Shown here piece by piece: positions 39,958 to 49,818 of a DNA stretch of 58,173 bases; position 1 is the stretch's first letter; every line of letters begins with the position of its first letter. The notes beneath the pieces were generated by a model. The model saw only the letters and a program-made list of their open reading frames with translations, had not been told where the DNA came from and made no database searches. Origin of the DNA: Gemmatimonadota bacterium (GTDB lineage: Bacteria; Gemmatimonadota; Gemmatimonadetes; Gemmatimonadales; GWC2-71-9); NCBI GenBank assembly GCA_020351775.1, contig CP070666.1, positions 5,167,561 through 5,225,733 on the forward strand, given 5' to 3'. A program made the translations under genes and the position numbers.

Positions 39958-40755
39958 TCAACCCATCACATCCTCCCCACCATCTACATTGATGACGTTT
40001 CCAGTTATCCAATCGGTACCGGGTTTGGACAGGGCTACGACCGCCTTGCCGATGTCATCGGGTGTCGTGAGTCGCTTGTGAGGGTTGCGTCTGACAGCTT
40101 CCACAAACAGCTGATCACTCTCAGGAATCCGCTCTGCCGCAGGCGTTCGTGTCACTCCACCTCTCAGCGCGTTGACGGTGATGTGATGCGGTGCCAGCTC
40201 CACCGCGAGCTGGCGAGTGTGCGATTCCAACGCACACTTGGCGGCTGATACAGCACCATAGGAGTGAATGACGCGATTGGACCCAGACGATGTCATCGAG
40301 AATACCCGGCCGCCTTTGCCCATCAAGCCACGCCGCACCAAGTCTTGCGCCCAATAGACCAGAGAATGAGCCATGACATCGAGTGTCATATCCATGTTCC
40401 GCTTCGTGAGCCCGTCGTCGGCTATGTATGGCTTGAGCGTGCCGAACGCCAGCGAGTGCATCAGGACGGCAACCGTCCCACCGCTTTCTTCAAACTCGGA
40501 CTCGATCTCGTCCAGCACTTCCGAGCGCTTGCCCTCATGAGCTGCATTGACGTTGAAGAAGAGCGCACTATGGCCAGTCGATTCTATCTCCTCTATGACT
40601 TCTTCCACGTGTGGCAGCGTGCTGCTGCGATCGAGATGCACACCGGCGATGTTATACCCAGCTCGTGCAAGATGCTTGGCGGTGGCCTCTCCGAAGCCGC
40701 TCGACGCTCCCAATATGAGCGCCCACCGTGGCGTCACTATCTGCGCGTGTCTCAC
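39958..40755 (-). CDS. SDR oxidoreductase resembling enoyl-ACP reductase
   Basis: A 265-residue short-chain dehydrogenase. The cofactor motif is LILGASSGFGEATAKHLA. The catalytic residues are Tyr and Lys spaced Y-x6-K in HSYGAVSAAKCALES, the spacing of FabI/FabL-type enoyl-ACP reductases rather than the Y-x3-K of ordinary SDRs. VLMHSLAFGTLKPYI also resembles that group. The C-terminus DWITGNVINVDGGED fits. The GTG start follows AAGGAGG by 5 bases. A role in fatty-acid synthesis is possible; it is divergent from an acyl-CoA dehydrogenase. Confidence 0.82.
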   Translation of the reverse strand: MRHAQIVTPRWALILGASSGFGEATAKHLARAGYNIAGVHLDRSSTLPHVEEVIEEIESTGHSALFFNVNAAHEGKRSEVLDEIESEFEESGGTVAVLMHSLAFGTLKPYIADDGLTKRNMDMTLDVMAHSLVYWAQDLVRRGLMGKGGRVFSMTSSGSNRVIHSYGAVSAAKCALESHTRQLAVELAPHHITVNALRGGVTRTPAAERIPESDQLFVEAVRRNPHKRLTTPDDIGKAVVALSKPGTDWITGNVINVDGGEDVMG

Positions 40756-40932
40756 CGCACCCTCCTTTTACGAGCGAACGAAGATAGTCGGTCCCGGCAT
40801 GTTTCGCCACGGCCGGTGGGGTGCTGGGTTGCGGCCCAGCGAGATACCTGTTTCTATCTGTGAACTCGAACTACCATCACGTCACGCGGCTGCCAATCAG
40901 GCCGGCATCAGAGATCAAAGGGTATTGTGGTT

Positions 40933-42096
40933 ATGGATTATCAACTGACTGAAGAACAGACGATGATTAAAGACCTCTGTCATCAGATCGCAGAGGAAAG
41001 GATAAAGCCGATCGCACAGGAGCACGATGAATCAGGAGAATTCGCCTGGGACATTGTGAAGCTGCTGGCGGACTCCGACATATTTGGAGTGGCTATCCCG
41101 GAGCAGTATGGCGGTATGGGAGGCGGCGTGCTGGAGATGGCCCTGGTGACCGAGGAACTGTCCTGGGGTTGCGGCGGCATTGCTTTGTCGTTCGGGGCAA
41201 CTGGGCTAGGGGCATTCCCCATCATTCTCTTCGGAAACGACGAGCAGAAACAGCAAACCCTCCCTGCCATAGCGGCCGGGAAGAAGCTCGCCGCATTCTG
41301 TATCACCGAAGCCGACGCCGGATCGGATGCGGGCGGCATCAAGACTACCGCCACGAAGGACGGGGATCACTACATCATCAACGGGACCAAGCAGTGGATC
41401 ACCAATGGCGGCGAAGCCGAGATCTACACTGTGATCGCATCCACCGACAAGTCCAAAGGGGCGAGAGGCGCCAGTGCATTCATTGTTCACAAGGAAACAC
41501 CCGGCCTTTCGTTCGGCAAGAAAGAGAACAAGATGGGGATCAGGAGCTCGGCTACGAGAGAGGTCATCTTCGAGGACGTGCGTGTCCACAAAGATGACCT
41601 GATAGCCAAAGAGGGAATGGGATTCGTAATCGCCTTGAAGACCTTCGATCACGCTCGCCCTGGTGTGGCGGCCCAGGCAGTCGGCATAGCGCAGCGTGCG
41701 TTGGATGAAGCGGTGCACTATGCACGGATCAGAAGGCAGTTCGGCCACCCGATCTCGTCCTTCCAAGGACTGCAGTTCATGCTAGCTGACATGGCTATCC
41801 ACGTAGAAGCAGCTCGAGCGCTGATTTATGCGGCCGCTCGTACAATCGATTCGGGCGCAAAGAACATTGCCAAGGATTCGGCGATCTGTAAGACCTTCGC
41901 CGCGGATACTGCCATGAAGGTGACCACCGATGCGGTACAGGTATTCGGCGGCTACGGATATATGAAGGAATACCCAGTCGAAAAACTCATGCGCGACGCG
42001 AAGATAACCCAGATCTACGAGGGCTCTAACGAGATCCAGAGAACCGTCATCGCAGCGGCATTGATAAAGGAGAGTATCGCCAAGTACGGAGACTGA
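40933..42096 (+). CDS. Acyl-CoA dehydrogenase
   Basis: A 387-residue FAD enzyme of the short/medium-chain type: LTEEQTMIKDLCHQIAEE at the start, AFCITEADAGSDAGGIKTTA at the FAD-binding loop, HARPGVAAQAVGIAQRALDE, and QVFGGYGYMKEYPVEKLMRD then IYEGSNEIQRTVIA with the catalytic Glu. It oxidises acyl-CoA to enoyl-CoA and passes electrons to ETF. The ATG at 40933 is chosen; a GTG at 40927 is closer to AAAGGG and equally possible. Transcribed alone. Confidence 0.94.
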   Translation: MDYQLTEEQTMIKDLCHQIAEERIKPIAQEHDESGEFAWDIVKLLADSDIFGVAIPEQYGGMGGGVLEMALVTEELSWGCGGIALSFGATGLGAFPIILFGNDEQKQQTLPAIAAGKKLAAFCITEADAGSDAGGIKTTATKDGDHYIINGTKQWITNGGEAEIYTVIASTDKSKGARGASAFIVHKETPGLSFGKKENKMGIRSSATREVIFEDVRVHKDDLIAKEGMGFVIALKTFDHARPGVAAQAVGIAQRALDEAVHYARIRRQFGHPISSFQGLQFMLADMAIHVEAARALIYAAARTIDSGAKNIAKDSAICKTFAADTAMKVTTDAVQVFGGYGYMKEYPVEKLMRDAKITQIYEGSNEIQRTVIAAALIKESIAKYGD

Positions 42097-42156
42097 AGAC
42101 GGGTCAGTTCAGGTCGTGGACGACTCGCGTGATCACGTAGTGGCCCGGAGGGAACA

Positions 42157-43401
42157 TTGCCACTTAGACTCCATATCGCGATAGCCCTAGGTTTGGCCGC
42201 CGGCCTCGCCCTCGGGCTAGCGGCATCGATATCCGGTTCGCCGGCGCTGCTGCTTGTCGCAGACTGGTTGGAGCCACTGGGTGAAATGTTCGTCAACCTG
42301 CTCAAGATGGTTGTTCTACCGCTCATCGCCTCGGTGATATTCGTGGGTGTGTCCTCGCTGGGAGATCTGCGCCGGCTCGGTCGAATGGGTACGATCACCG
42401 TGGCGTTCCTGGCGACTGCGGCGATCCTGGGCGTGCTGACCGGCATGGCCATTATGGCTCTGTTGTTGCCCTGGGCGAGCGAGGCCGCCATCCAGACCGT
42501 TGCACCCACCTCGGTCGAGGCCACCACCGCCCTGCGACCAGTGCAGTTCCTATTGGATCTAATTCCTAGCAACCCGTTCGAGGCAGCCGCCGAAGGCGCT
42601 TTGCTGCCGCTGATCTTATTCACCGTGCTGGTCGCAGCGGCAGCCGGCGCGCTGCCCCAAACGGAGCGTGACCTGCTTCATAGCCTGGCACACGCCGTTG
42701 CCGCTGCCCTGATAAAGCTCGTCCACTGGATTTTGTGGCTGGCACCGGTTGGTGTCTTCGCCCTTGCGGCACCAGTCACCGCGCGCTCGGGATGGGCCGT
42801 GCTGCAGAGCCTAATAATGTTCGTGGTGGCCGTGCTCGTGGGACTGATCGTATTCGTGGGGTCGGTGTACTTGGCCACCATCAAGTTCCTGGCACGGCGA
42901 CGGTTGAGGCCCTTCCTCCGAGCCTGCATGAGTCCTCAGGCCATATCCGCGGCCGCAACATCGTCACCGGCTGCGGTCCCAGCAATGCTCGAAGCAGCGG
43001 ACGAGTTGATTGTATCGCGGCCAGTTGCAGGCTTCGTGATCCCTCTAGGTGCCGGAATCGGCCGGGGTGGGAGCGCTGTATTTCAGGGAGCCGGCATCGT
43101 CTTCCTAGCATGGCTCTACGGTGTTCCACTGGTTGCGGCGGGGATTGGAGGGGCCGTGTTGGCCACATTCATCGTCTCCTTCGCCGTAGCCAGCATCCCT
43201 GGCGGCAGCGTGCTAAGCATGGCGCCCGCCATGAGCACTGTCGGCATACCACTAGACGGCCTGACCATTCTGTTGAGCGTCGACCGGATTCCCGATATGG
43301 CGCGCACCGCGACCAACGTCACGGGGACGATGACCGCTACGGTGCTGGTCGACCGTTTCGAGCGCGACGTTGAACTACTGCAGCACGAAGGAACGACCTA
43401 G
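42157..43401 (+). CDS. Dicarboxylate/amino acid:cation symporter (DAACS family)
   Basis: A 414-residue membrane protein with the glutamate-transporter fold. KMVVLPLIASVIFVGVSSLG is the conserved third helix, SPQAISAAATSSPAAVPAML the serine-rich hairpin (HP1), and GAGIGRGGSAVFQGAGIVFL helix 7 with the Na-binding segment; the second hairpin contains SIPGGSVLSMAP. LDGLTILLSVDRIPDMARTA ends the domain. It imports dicarboxylates or amino acids with Na or H. The TTG start follows GGAGGG by 4 bases. A degenerate second copy follows immediately. Confidence 0.9.
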   Translation: MPLRLHIAIALGLAAGLALGLAASISGSPALLLVADWLEPLGEMFVNLLKMVVLPLIASVIFVGVSSLGDLRRLGRMGTITVAFLATAAILGVLTGMAIMALLLPWASEAAIQTVAPTSVEATTALRPVQFLLDLIPSNPFEAAAEGALLPLILFTVLVAAAAGALPQTERDLLHSLAHAVAAALIKLVHWILWLAPVGVFALAAPVTARSGWAVLQSLIMFVVAVLVGLIVFVGSVYLATIKFLARRRLRPFLRACMSPQAISAAATSSPAAVPAMLEAADELIVSRPVAGFVIPLGAGIGRGGSAVFQGAGIVFLAWLYGVPLVAAGIGGAVLATFIVSFAVASIPGGSVLSMAPAMSTVGIPLDGLTILLSVDRIPDMARTATNVTGTMTATVLVDRFERDVELLQHEGTT

Positions 43402-43403
43402 GA

Positions 43404-43729
43404 GTGAAGCTCTACGCGGCCGTAGCACTTGGCTTGCCAGCCGGCCTACTACTCGGCCTGGCCGCTGCGGTCATCCTCGCGGGCGTAGCAGCGCTGGGAA
43501 ACCTCAGGCAACCGGAACAGATCGGGGCGTTCTCCGCTGTTCTTAGCAGCTACACGTGCGATGGGAGTGCTTCTCCGAGGGCGTACCGCTGGACGGACTC
43601 GGCGTCATTCTGCGAATGGATCGGATTACCAATATGATCCGAACCTTCAACATGGCCAGGATTCTAGCCGCCGACGTTGTCACGGACCCACTGTTGGGAG
43701 ACGCGGGTGCTGAGTCGTCTCGCCGCTGA
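43404..43729 (+). pseudogene. Decayed tandem copy of the symporter gene
   Basis: From GTG at 43404 the frame reads like the symporter N-terminus (KLYAAVALGLPAGLLLGLAA), jumps directly to VILAGVAALGNLRQPEQIGAF (homologous to VIFVGVSSLGDLRR of the intact copy), then degenerates. In the next frame the C-terminal end is found: EGVPLDGLGVILRMDRITNM and further, ending TGA at 43727-43729. About 300 internal codons are missing and one frameshift is needed. It is a deletion remnant of a tandem duplicate. Confidence 0.75.
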
Positions 43730-44093
43730 CGCGCTAGTTGTTGTTCATCTCACGTTCATCGTGTTCGTGGTGCTAGGCGGCTTCTTGGTGTGGCGCTGGC
43801 CCCGTCTCATCTGGATACACCCACCGGCAGCAATCTGGGGTGGGCTCATCGAGTTCTTTCACTGGACCTGCCCGCTCACACCGCTGGAAAACCGACTGCG
43901 CCGGATTGCCGGCGATGCAGGATTCGAAGGCAGTTTCATCGAACACTACCTCGTCCCGGTGGTCTACCCTCCTGGCCTCAACAGGGCATTGCAGATAGCC
44001 CTGGGCGTCACGGTAGTGCTAGTAAACGCAGCAGCTTACACCCTATACTTCAGGCGCAAACGATTGAGAAGCGGCGGGCACGCCACGGGTTAG
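43707..44093 (+). CDS. DUF2784 family membrane protein
   Basis: A 128-residue protein with three or four helices and the DUF2784 pattern: AADALVVVHLTFIVFVVLGG, WIHPPAAIWGGLIEFFHWTC, PLTPLENRLRR and FIEHYLVPVVYP. Function unknown. The GTG at 43707 follows GGGAG by 5 bases and lies within the 3' end of the symporter remnant, in another frame. The preceding in-frame start would overlap more of the remnant. Confidence 0.85.
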   Translation: MLSRLAADALVVVHLTFIVFVVLGGFLVWRWPRLIWIHPPAAIWGGLIEFFHWTCPLTPLENRLRRIAGDAGFEGSFIEHYLVPVVYPPGLNRALQIALGVTVVLVNAAAYTLYFRRKRLRSGGHATG

Positions 44094-44131
44094 TCTGTCC
44101 ACACCAAGCAACCCTTTACCAAGCACAATCG

Positions 44132-45985
44132 ATGGCGGCAAAAAGCACCCCCAAGACTGCTCCACTCATCCCCCGTGAGATCCTGTTCGGCAATCCTGTA
44201 AGGGCATCACCACAGATCTCCCCAGATGGAACGAAGATGGCGTATCTCGCTCCGGTAAATGGCGTGCTAAACGTCTGGGTAGGAAACGTAGGACGCGAGG
44301 ACTATCGACCGGTCACACATGACACAGATCGTGGCGTGAGGGTCTACTTCTGGGCCCACGATGGTAGACACATCATGTACCTCCAGGACGTGGCTGGTGA
44401 CGAGAACTGGCGCCTGTTCAGTGTCGATCTGATAACTGGCAGTGAGGCTGACCTGACGCCGTTCGAGAACGTGCAAGTTCAGATTGTCCATCATGACAAG
44501 CACCATCCCAACGATTTGGTCATCGCGATGAACAAGGAAGATGTGACGGTACACGACGTCTACCGACTGGATCTGGTGACCAAAGAACTCGAGTTGGCCG
44601 CAAGAAATCCAGGGAACGTAGCGAACTGGGTCGTCGACTCAGCGCTAGCGGTACGCGGGGCAGTAGCAGCAACGGATGACGGTGGATTCGATCTGCTGGT
44701 ACGTGATGCGACAAACGCCGATTGGCGTACGCTGGTCTCTTGGGACACGGATGATGCCCTCACTAGTGGACCTATCGGTTTCACCCGTGACGGTAAGTCG
44801 ATGTACTTGTTGGACTCACGAGGGGCGAATGCAGCACCACTGGTCAGAATCGACGTAGATACAGGCGATCTGGAGGAACTCGCACGCGACGAGCAATACG
44901 ACGTCGGGGACGTGCTAGTTCATCCAGATACGTATGAGGTACAGATGGTGTCCTTCGTCCGCTCCAGGATCGAGCACTATGTCCTGGATCATTCGATAGA
45001 AGCGGACGTTGAGGCAATCAAACAGCTCAACCCCGGAGACTTCGGTATCTACAACCGGACCCATGATGATCGCACCTGGCTCGTGGGATTCACCGAGGAC
45101 AGCAAGCCTTTTTCATACTACGTGTTCGACCGCGAGACGCAGAAGGGCACGTTTCTATTCTACGCTCGCCCGGAGCTCGCCGAGTATGAGCTGGCCCGTA
45201 TGGAACCGATCTCGCTGGAGTCGCGGGATGGCTACACAATCCACGGATATATTCATCTTCCCGTTGGATCGACACGCCAGAATCTGCCAACGGTTCTCCT
45301 GGTGCACGGTGGTCCATGGCATCGCGACACGTGGGGCTATGATCCCGAGGGCCAATGGTTGGCCAATCGCGGTTACGCTGTTCTGCAAGTGAACTTCCGA
45401 GGCTCAACTGGCTTCGGTAAGGAGTTCTTGAATGCCGGCGATCGGGAGTGGGGGGGCAAGATGCATGACGACTTGGTAGATGCCGTACGGTGGATCATCG
45501 CGCAGGGCATTGCCGACCCCGACCGGATCGCGGTCTACGGGGGTTCGTACGGAGGGTACGCCGCTCTCGTGGGAGCCACTTTCACTCCCGATCTGTTCGC
45601 CTGTGCCGTGGATGTAGTCGGGCCCAGCAATCTGATAACCTTCATCGAGACCATCCCACCCTACTGGTCGGCCTACAGGGCGATATTGCAGAGGCGCGTT
45701 GGCGATCCCGCCACGGACGGAGAGTTCCTCAGGTCCCGTTCTCCCCTGTTCCACGCGGAGAACATCAAGATACCGATTCTCATCGCACAAGGGGCAAATG
45801 ATCCTCGTGTGAAACAGTCCGAATCGGAACAGATCGTCGCGGTCATGGAGGAGAAGGGTATCGACCATGAGTACCTGCTGTTTCCAGATGAAGGTCACGG
45901 GTTCGCCAAGCCGGAGAACCGGATCGGGTTCTATACGGCTGCGGAGCGGTTCCTCGCGCAGCACCTCGGAGGCAGGGTAGAGTAG
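44132..45985 (+). CDS. S9 family peptidase (prolyl oligopeptidase-like)
   Basis: A 617-residue serine peptidase: an N-terminal beta-propeller (about 20-370) that filters peptides, then an alpha/beta hydrolase domain. The catalytic triad is Ser in YGGSYGGYAALVGAT, Asp in GANDPRVKQSE and His in DEGHGFAKPENR. VLLVHGGPWHRDTWGYDPEG is the oxyanion region. No signal peptide is visible from the ATG at 44132, so it is likely cytoplasmic, degrading short peptides. A long upstream in-frame extension overlaps DUF2784 and is rejected. The 277 bases after it (45986-46262) hold no recognisable gene. Confidence 0.93.
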   Translation: MAAKSTPKTAPLIPREILFGNPVRASPQISPDGTKMAYLAPVNGVLNVWVGNVGREDYRPVTHDTDRGVRVYFWAHDGRHIMYLQDVAGDENWRLFSVDLITGSEADLTPFENVQVQIVHHDKHHPNDLVIAMNKEDVTVHDVYRLDLVTKELELAARNPGNVANWVVDSALAVRGAVAATDDGGFDLLVRDATNADWRTLVSWDTDDALTSGPIGFTRDGKSMYLLDSRGANAAPLVRIDVDTGDLEELARDEQYDVGDVLVHPDTYEVQMVSFVRSRIEHYVLDHSIEADVEAIKQLNPGDFGIYNRTHDDRTWLVGFTEDSKPFSYYVFDRETQKGTFLFYARPELAEYELARMEPISLESRDGYTIHGYIHLPVGSTRQNLPTVLLVHGGPWHRDTWGYDPEGQWLANRGYAVLQVNFRGSTGFGKEFLNAGDREWGGKMHDDLVDAVRWIIAQGIADPDRIAVYGGSYGGYAALVGATFTPDLFACAVDVVGPSNLITFIETIPPYWSAYRAILQRRVGDPATDGEFLRSRSPLFHAENIKIPILIAQGANDPRVKQSESEQIVAVMEEKGIDHEYLLFPDEGHGFAKPENRIGFYTAAERFLAQHLGGRVE

Positions 45986-46262
45986 CATCTTCTCACGGGC
46001 TGATTGACGGCTACATCACGGAATATCCCACTGCTGGTGGATACCTTCATTCCGCAGCCCTTGGCTCAGCACCGTCAGGGTCGGCTCCAGGAGAGTCACA
46101 ATTCCCGGGATCGCAGCCCGGCCGTCGAGGACTGCCACGCGGGAGGAAGGTTGGGACCGCAGATACTTGGTAGGCCGCTGCTCACCCCGTTTGAGCAGAC
46201 GTACCCAGCATGGCGTTCGCCCTGGCGTGGCGAGACTTAACCCGTTATACGTGTGCTTTGCA

Positions 46263-49253
46263 ATGCCCTATTGCCCCGAATGCTCGGTTTCCGTTCCAGC
46301 TGATGTAGAAAGCTGCCCGGCGTGCGGTGTCGCATTGCAGACGACACCCACTGCCCCGGCCGACACTCCGGAGCGGCCCAAGCTCGATCTTCCCAAGCTG
46401 GAACAGACGCTACGGGCCTCGCTCAGCCCAACATACGAGGTACTGCGGCCATTGGGCATGGGTGGCATGGGTGCTGTGTTCCTTGCCAAAGAGCCTGCCC
46501 TCAAGCGACTCGTGGCGGTCAAGGTCCTGGCACCGCGTCTGGCTGCTGATAAGCGCGCCAGGATTCGCTTCGAGCGTGAAGCCCGCGCTGCTGCTGCCGT
46601 TTCCCACCCCAACGTGGTCCGGGTCTATGCCGTCGGCGAGACCAAGCGGACCAGACTCCCGTACATCATCATGCAGTACGTGGACGGACCCAACCTGGAG
46701 GAGTGGCGGCTACGGCGCGGTAGAGTCTCCGAGCGCGATGCCCGACGGGTGGTCGGGGAGGTTGCCGCCGCACTGAGCGCGGCACACGACCGGGATCTAA
46801 TACATCGTGATGTGAAGCCCAGTAACGTGCTGGTTGAGAAGGAATCAGGGCGCGCCTTCGTCGCTGACTTCGGCGTCAGTGCGGCGCTCTCGCTCGAGGG
46901 CACAGAAGAAACCAAGCTGACTGAAACCGGGGCACTCATTGGTACACCGCCGTTCATGAGCCCGGAGCAGTCATCGGGAGCTCCGCTGACGCCCAAGAGC
47001 GACGTCTACAGCCTGGGGGTCCTTGCGTACCAGCTATTGACGGGTGCGTATCCTTTGAGTGCCAATTCCACGATGGGCTGGGCGGCGGCTCATCTACGAG
47101 ACATCCCGACGCCCACCGCAGATATGCGACCAGAAGTCTCTCCTGCAGTGGCTCAGATGGTGGATCGCTGCCTCGACAAGTCACCGGCGGAGCGCCCGTC
47201 GGCCGAGGAAGTGGCGCGCGGGATGCTGCCGTCCCTCGAATCTCAGATCGAGTGGCCCCCGCCCGGACTGCAATGGTTGCACGGGCGGGCCCCCATCGTC
47301 AACCGACTGGGATTAGGTGCCGCGATTGGCGCGATCCTGGTGACCTTCGCCTTCACGTTCGTCCCGGAAATTCTCATCGCCCACTCCAGCTGGCTTAGCC
47401 GATTCCAGCTGGTATCACAGTTCGCCGGCCCAGCTGTTCAACTCGGTCAGGGGCTCTCAAACACGGCCGTTCTCTCGATGTTCGTGTGGCAAGGTACTCT
47501 TGTTGTGGGACTAGCTGCGTTCATACTGGGGGCAATTGGCTTCCTGGGATCTGCGTTCAGGGTGCTGGAGAGGATCCTGGCGCAACGCCGTTTGGGATGG
47601 CGCAGTGGCACTCTGGCCGATGTGCTGACCGACTATGACGGCCGCTCTGGCCTGCTGATCTCGGGTACCCAGGATTTCGCGTCGCTCAGCGTCAGGCGGC
47701 GTCGGCGTATCCTCATGGCCCGTCGTGTGTTTAGCCTCATCGTCCTCGCTGCGGTGTTGTGGATAGCCGGCGCTTTCAGCGTTCATGTCGCGTTGATCAC
47801 CGCAGGTCTTATGTACGGGGACACGGGATACAGCCTGTTTGACAGTAACGATGCCGTCCTGATCCTGCTGCCGGGCGCAGTGTTGCTCTGCTGCGCTGCG
47901 ACGGTCCGCTTCACGGAACGCCGACTGTTGGGAGCCCTGGGCAGACCGCATTCATTCGAGGCTGAGCCAGACGTAGTCTCCAATTGGTACTCCAGCCTTC
48001 CCGACGGCCACCAGCGTTCTCCGGCGATCCCGGCGGATCACAAGATACGCAACACCGTACGCAGCTATCGGCTGGTCCAAGTCCTCATCTCGATCGCGAT
48101 GATCGCTCTGGTGTCGGAACTACTCATCGGTGGCCTGGCAGCATTCAGCGCTGCGAAATTCACCGAACGTCACGGACCACATACGACCGCTCTGCTCTCC
48201 AGCCTCCAACACATCAATGAGGAGGACCCGATCGGTGCTGCACGATCAGAGTGGACACGCTACTTGCCACCCACCGCCTCAACACCAGCTAACGGAGCAA
48301 CGGACAGGTTCAGGTCCTTGATCCTCGGTGGCGACGATCCGCGCGGCCTGGCGGATTTCAGTGTCACGCCATGGCTGTTCTTTCACGACGACCAGGCATT
48401 TCTCTCCGTCTTCGATAGAGCCGAACGCGGTGCGATTCCTGCGGACACACTTGCCATGCTCGCAGTCGTCGCGTCGCACCCGCGCACTCTCCAGTTCCGG
48501 ATGCTGGCGCGTGCAACAACGATCGATTTCCGTGACGTACTGGCTACAGACTCAGCAGGAGAGAACGGTCGCGCTCTGTTATCGCCATCTTCTGGGCGCA
48601 GGCTCATAGAGGCAGCTAGAGCGAACGCCCTGGCCGCCGTCCTGGATGTAGCACGGCAGCGCCCCGACTCAGCAATCGCTCGTCTGAGTGAGAATCTGGC
48701 GTTGGCAGAGCACCTGCTCCACGCACCTGAGATGCTAATGAATCAGGTGGCGCTGCAACTACTGAGCAGCCAAACTCTCCTGCCGCTCTCGTCTCTCGAG
48801 CGAGCCCGTGGCCGGACGGAGCTGTCTGCCCGCCTGGGAAACGCGGCACAACTGATACAGATCGGGAGTACCTTCCGTGGCATCGCAGGGCTCACCGTTG
48901 ACCCATCCGACCTCGATCGGTTCGCGGCGGCACTTGCCAATCCGCGGGTGCCGATCGGGTATAGACTACGGTGGCTAGAGGATGGTTGGTCCGGGCTCTG
49001 TGCCCATCCAAGGGAGATCGTTCGGGGACCGAGTAATCAGCGTAGCGCAGCGCTCTACGACCTGGCTGAAGCAATGGAACAGCCTCAATACGCCACCGAG
49101 ATTGTACGCAGATCGGAATCCATGTGGCAGCATCCGGCAACGGCTCGATTGCATCCAGGTGAATCGGCTAACCTCGTGACGCGCCTGTCCGAGGCACTGT
49201 TGCTTGGAGTCTTCTACCGACTGGTCTTATGTACGGGATCAGACGAGTTGTGA
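46263..49253 (+). CDS. Transmembrane Ser/Thr protein kinase with N-terminal zinc ribbon
   Basis: A 996-residue Hanks-type kinase. It starts with a zinc ribbon (C-x2-C at 4 and 7, C-x2-C at 18 and 21). The kinase domain (about 57-330) is complete: P-loop LGMGGMGAVFLAK, Lys 87 in AVKVL, HRDVKPSNVLV with catalytic Asp 183, ADFGVSAAL and GTPPFMSPEQ. Five hydrophobic segments follow (about 350-380, 405-440, 485-510, 525-550, 605-630), then a large helical region to the end that may sense signals outside the membrane. The ATG at 46263 is chosen to begin at the zinc ribbon; no Shine-Dalgarno is present. The substrate is unknown. Confidence 0.92.
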   Translation: MPYCPECSVSVPADVESCPACGVALQTTPTAPADTPERPKLDLPKLEQTLRASLSPTYEVLRPLGMGGMGAVFLAKEPALKRLVAVKVLAPRLAADKRARIRFEREARAAAAVSHPNVVRVYAVGETKRTRLPYIIMQYVDGPNLEEWRLRRGRVSERDARRVVGEVAAALSAAHDRDLIHRDVKPSNVLVEKESGRAFVADFGVSAALSLEGTEETKLTETGALIGTPPFMSPEQSSGAPLTPKSDVYSLGVLAYQLLTGAYPLSANSTMGWAAAHLRDIPTPTADMRPEVSPAVAQMVDRCLDKSPAERPSAEEVARGMLPSLESQIEWPPPGLQWLHGRAPIVNRLGLGAAIGAILVTFAFTFVPEILIAHSSWLSRFQLVSQFAGPAVQLGQGLSNTAVLSMFVWQGTLVVGLAAFILGAIGFLGSAFRVLERILAQRRLGWRSGTLADVLTDYDGRSGLLISGTQDFASLSVRRRRRILMARRVFSLIVLAAVLWIAGAFSVHVALITAGLMYGDTGYSLFDSNDAVLILLPGAVLLCCAATVRFTERRLLGALGRPHSFEAEPDVVSNWYSSLPDGHQRSPAIPADHKIRNTVRSYRLVQVLISIAMIALVSELLIGGLAAFSAAKFTERHGPHTTALLSSLQHINEEDPIGAARSEWTRYLPPTASTPANGATDRFRSLILGGDDPRGLADFSVTPWLFFHDDQAFLSVFDRAERGAIPADTLAMLAVVASHPRTLQFRMLARATTIDFRDVLATDSAGENGRALLSPSSGRRLIEAARANALAAVLDVARQRPDSAIARLSENLALAEHLLHAPEMLMNQVALQLLSSQTLLPLSSLERARGRTELSARLGNAAQLIQIGSTFRGIAGLTVDPSDLDRFAAALANPRVPIGYRLRWLEDGWSGLCAHPREIVRGPSNQRSAALYDLAEAMEQPQYATEIVRRSESMWQHPATARLHPGESANLVTRLSEALLLGVFYRLVLCTGSDEL

Positions 49254-49281
49254 CATCCCACTAGTTGATGATTTCCCACCA

Positions 49282-49818
49282 ATGTCGCCGCTAGTCCACT
49301 TCGAGTACCACCGCCCAGGGATGGATGTCACCACTTATGAGGAGATTCTGGTACTGGATCGGCCCGACATGAAGGTCCTATTGCAGAACGAGTTCTCGGG
49401 AAGCGACGTAACATACGACGCCTCGGTCATTCTCCAGCGCGGAGCTCCTATCGTTTGGTTTGTCCCGGTCGGCTCGTGGCACGACATCGGCCGATTTCAC
49501 CTCCAAGACGGGACATTCACTGGATTCTACACGAATCTGTCAAAACCGGTCGACATTCAGCCGACGAAGTGGATCGGCCACGACCTCTTTCTGGACCTAT
49601 GGCAACCCTGCGAAGGCCCGCCGGTGTGGCTCGACGAGCACGAGTTCGATGATGCGGTCGGACGACACCTCATCGACCAGGCAACGAAGAAGCGCGTGTT
49701 GAACGAGCGCAGGCTCATTGACCTGCGGGTGAGCGAGGGACAATGGCCCCCGCCAATAGTGAGAGACATTGATCTCGCGCAGGCTAGATCGCTCCTGGAC
49801 ACGCTGGAACAGCTGTAG
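49282..49818 (+). CDS. DUF402 domain protein (nucleotide phosphatase-like fold)
   Basis: A 178-residue protein with the DUF402 pattern: YHRPGMDVTTYEEILVLDRP, IVWFVPVGSWHDIGRFHLQD, TNLSKPVDIQPTKWIGHDLF and LDLWQPCEGPPVWLDEHEFD. Characterised DUF402 proteins include nucleoside tri/diphosphatases and FomD; the acidic residues of the barrel (D, D, E-H-E) are present. The ATG at 49282 gives the best start and lacks a Shine-Dalgarno. It follows the kinase gene by 28 bases and may be cotranscribed with it. Confidence 0.8.
   Translation: MSPLVHFEYHRPGMDVTTYEEILVLDRPDMKVLLQNEFSGSDVTYDASVILQRGAPIVWFVPVGSWHDIGRFHLQDGTFTGFYTNLSKPVDIQPTKWIGHDLFLDLWQPCEGPPVWLDEHEFDDAVGRHLIDQATKKRVLNERRLIDLRVSEGQWPPPIVRDIDLAQARSLLDTLEQL

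Noticed and set aside
43790..44131. 114-residue N-terminal extension of the S9 peptidase
   Set aside because: It overlaps the DUF2784 gene in another frame and has shadow-like composition; the ATG at 44132 opens the propeller domain.
46167..46262. Longer N-terminus for the Ser/Thr kinase
   Set aside because: The additional residues are Arg-rich and unlike a domain, while the ATG at 46263 begins directly at the zinc ribbon.
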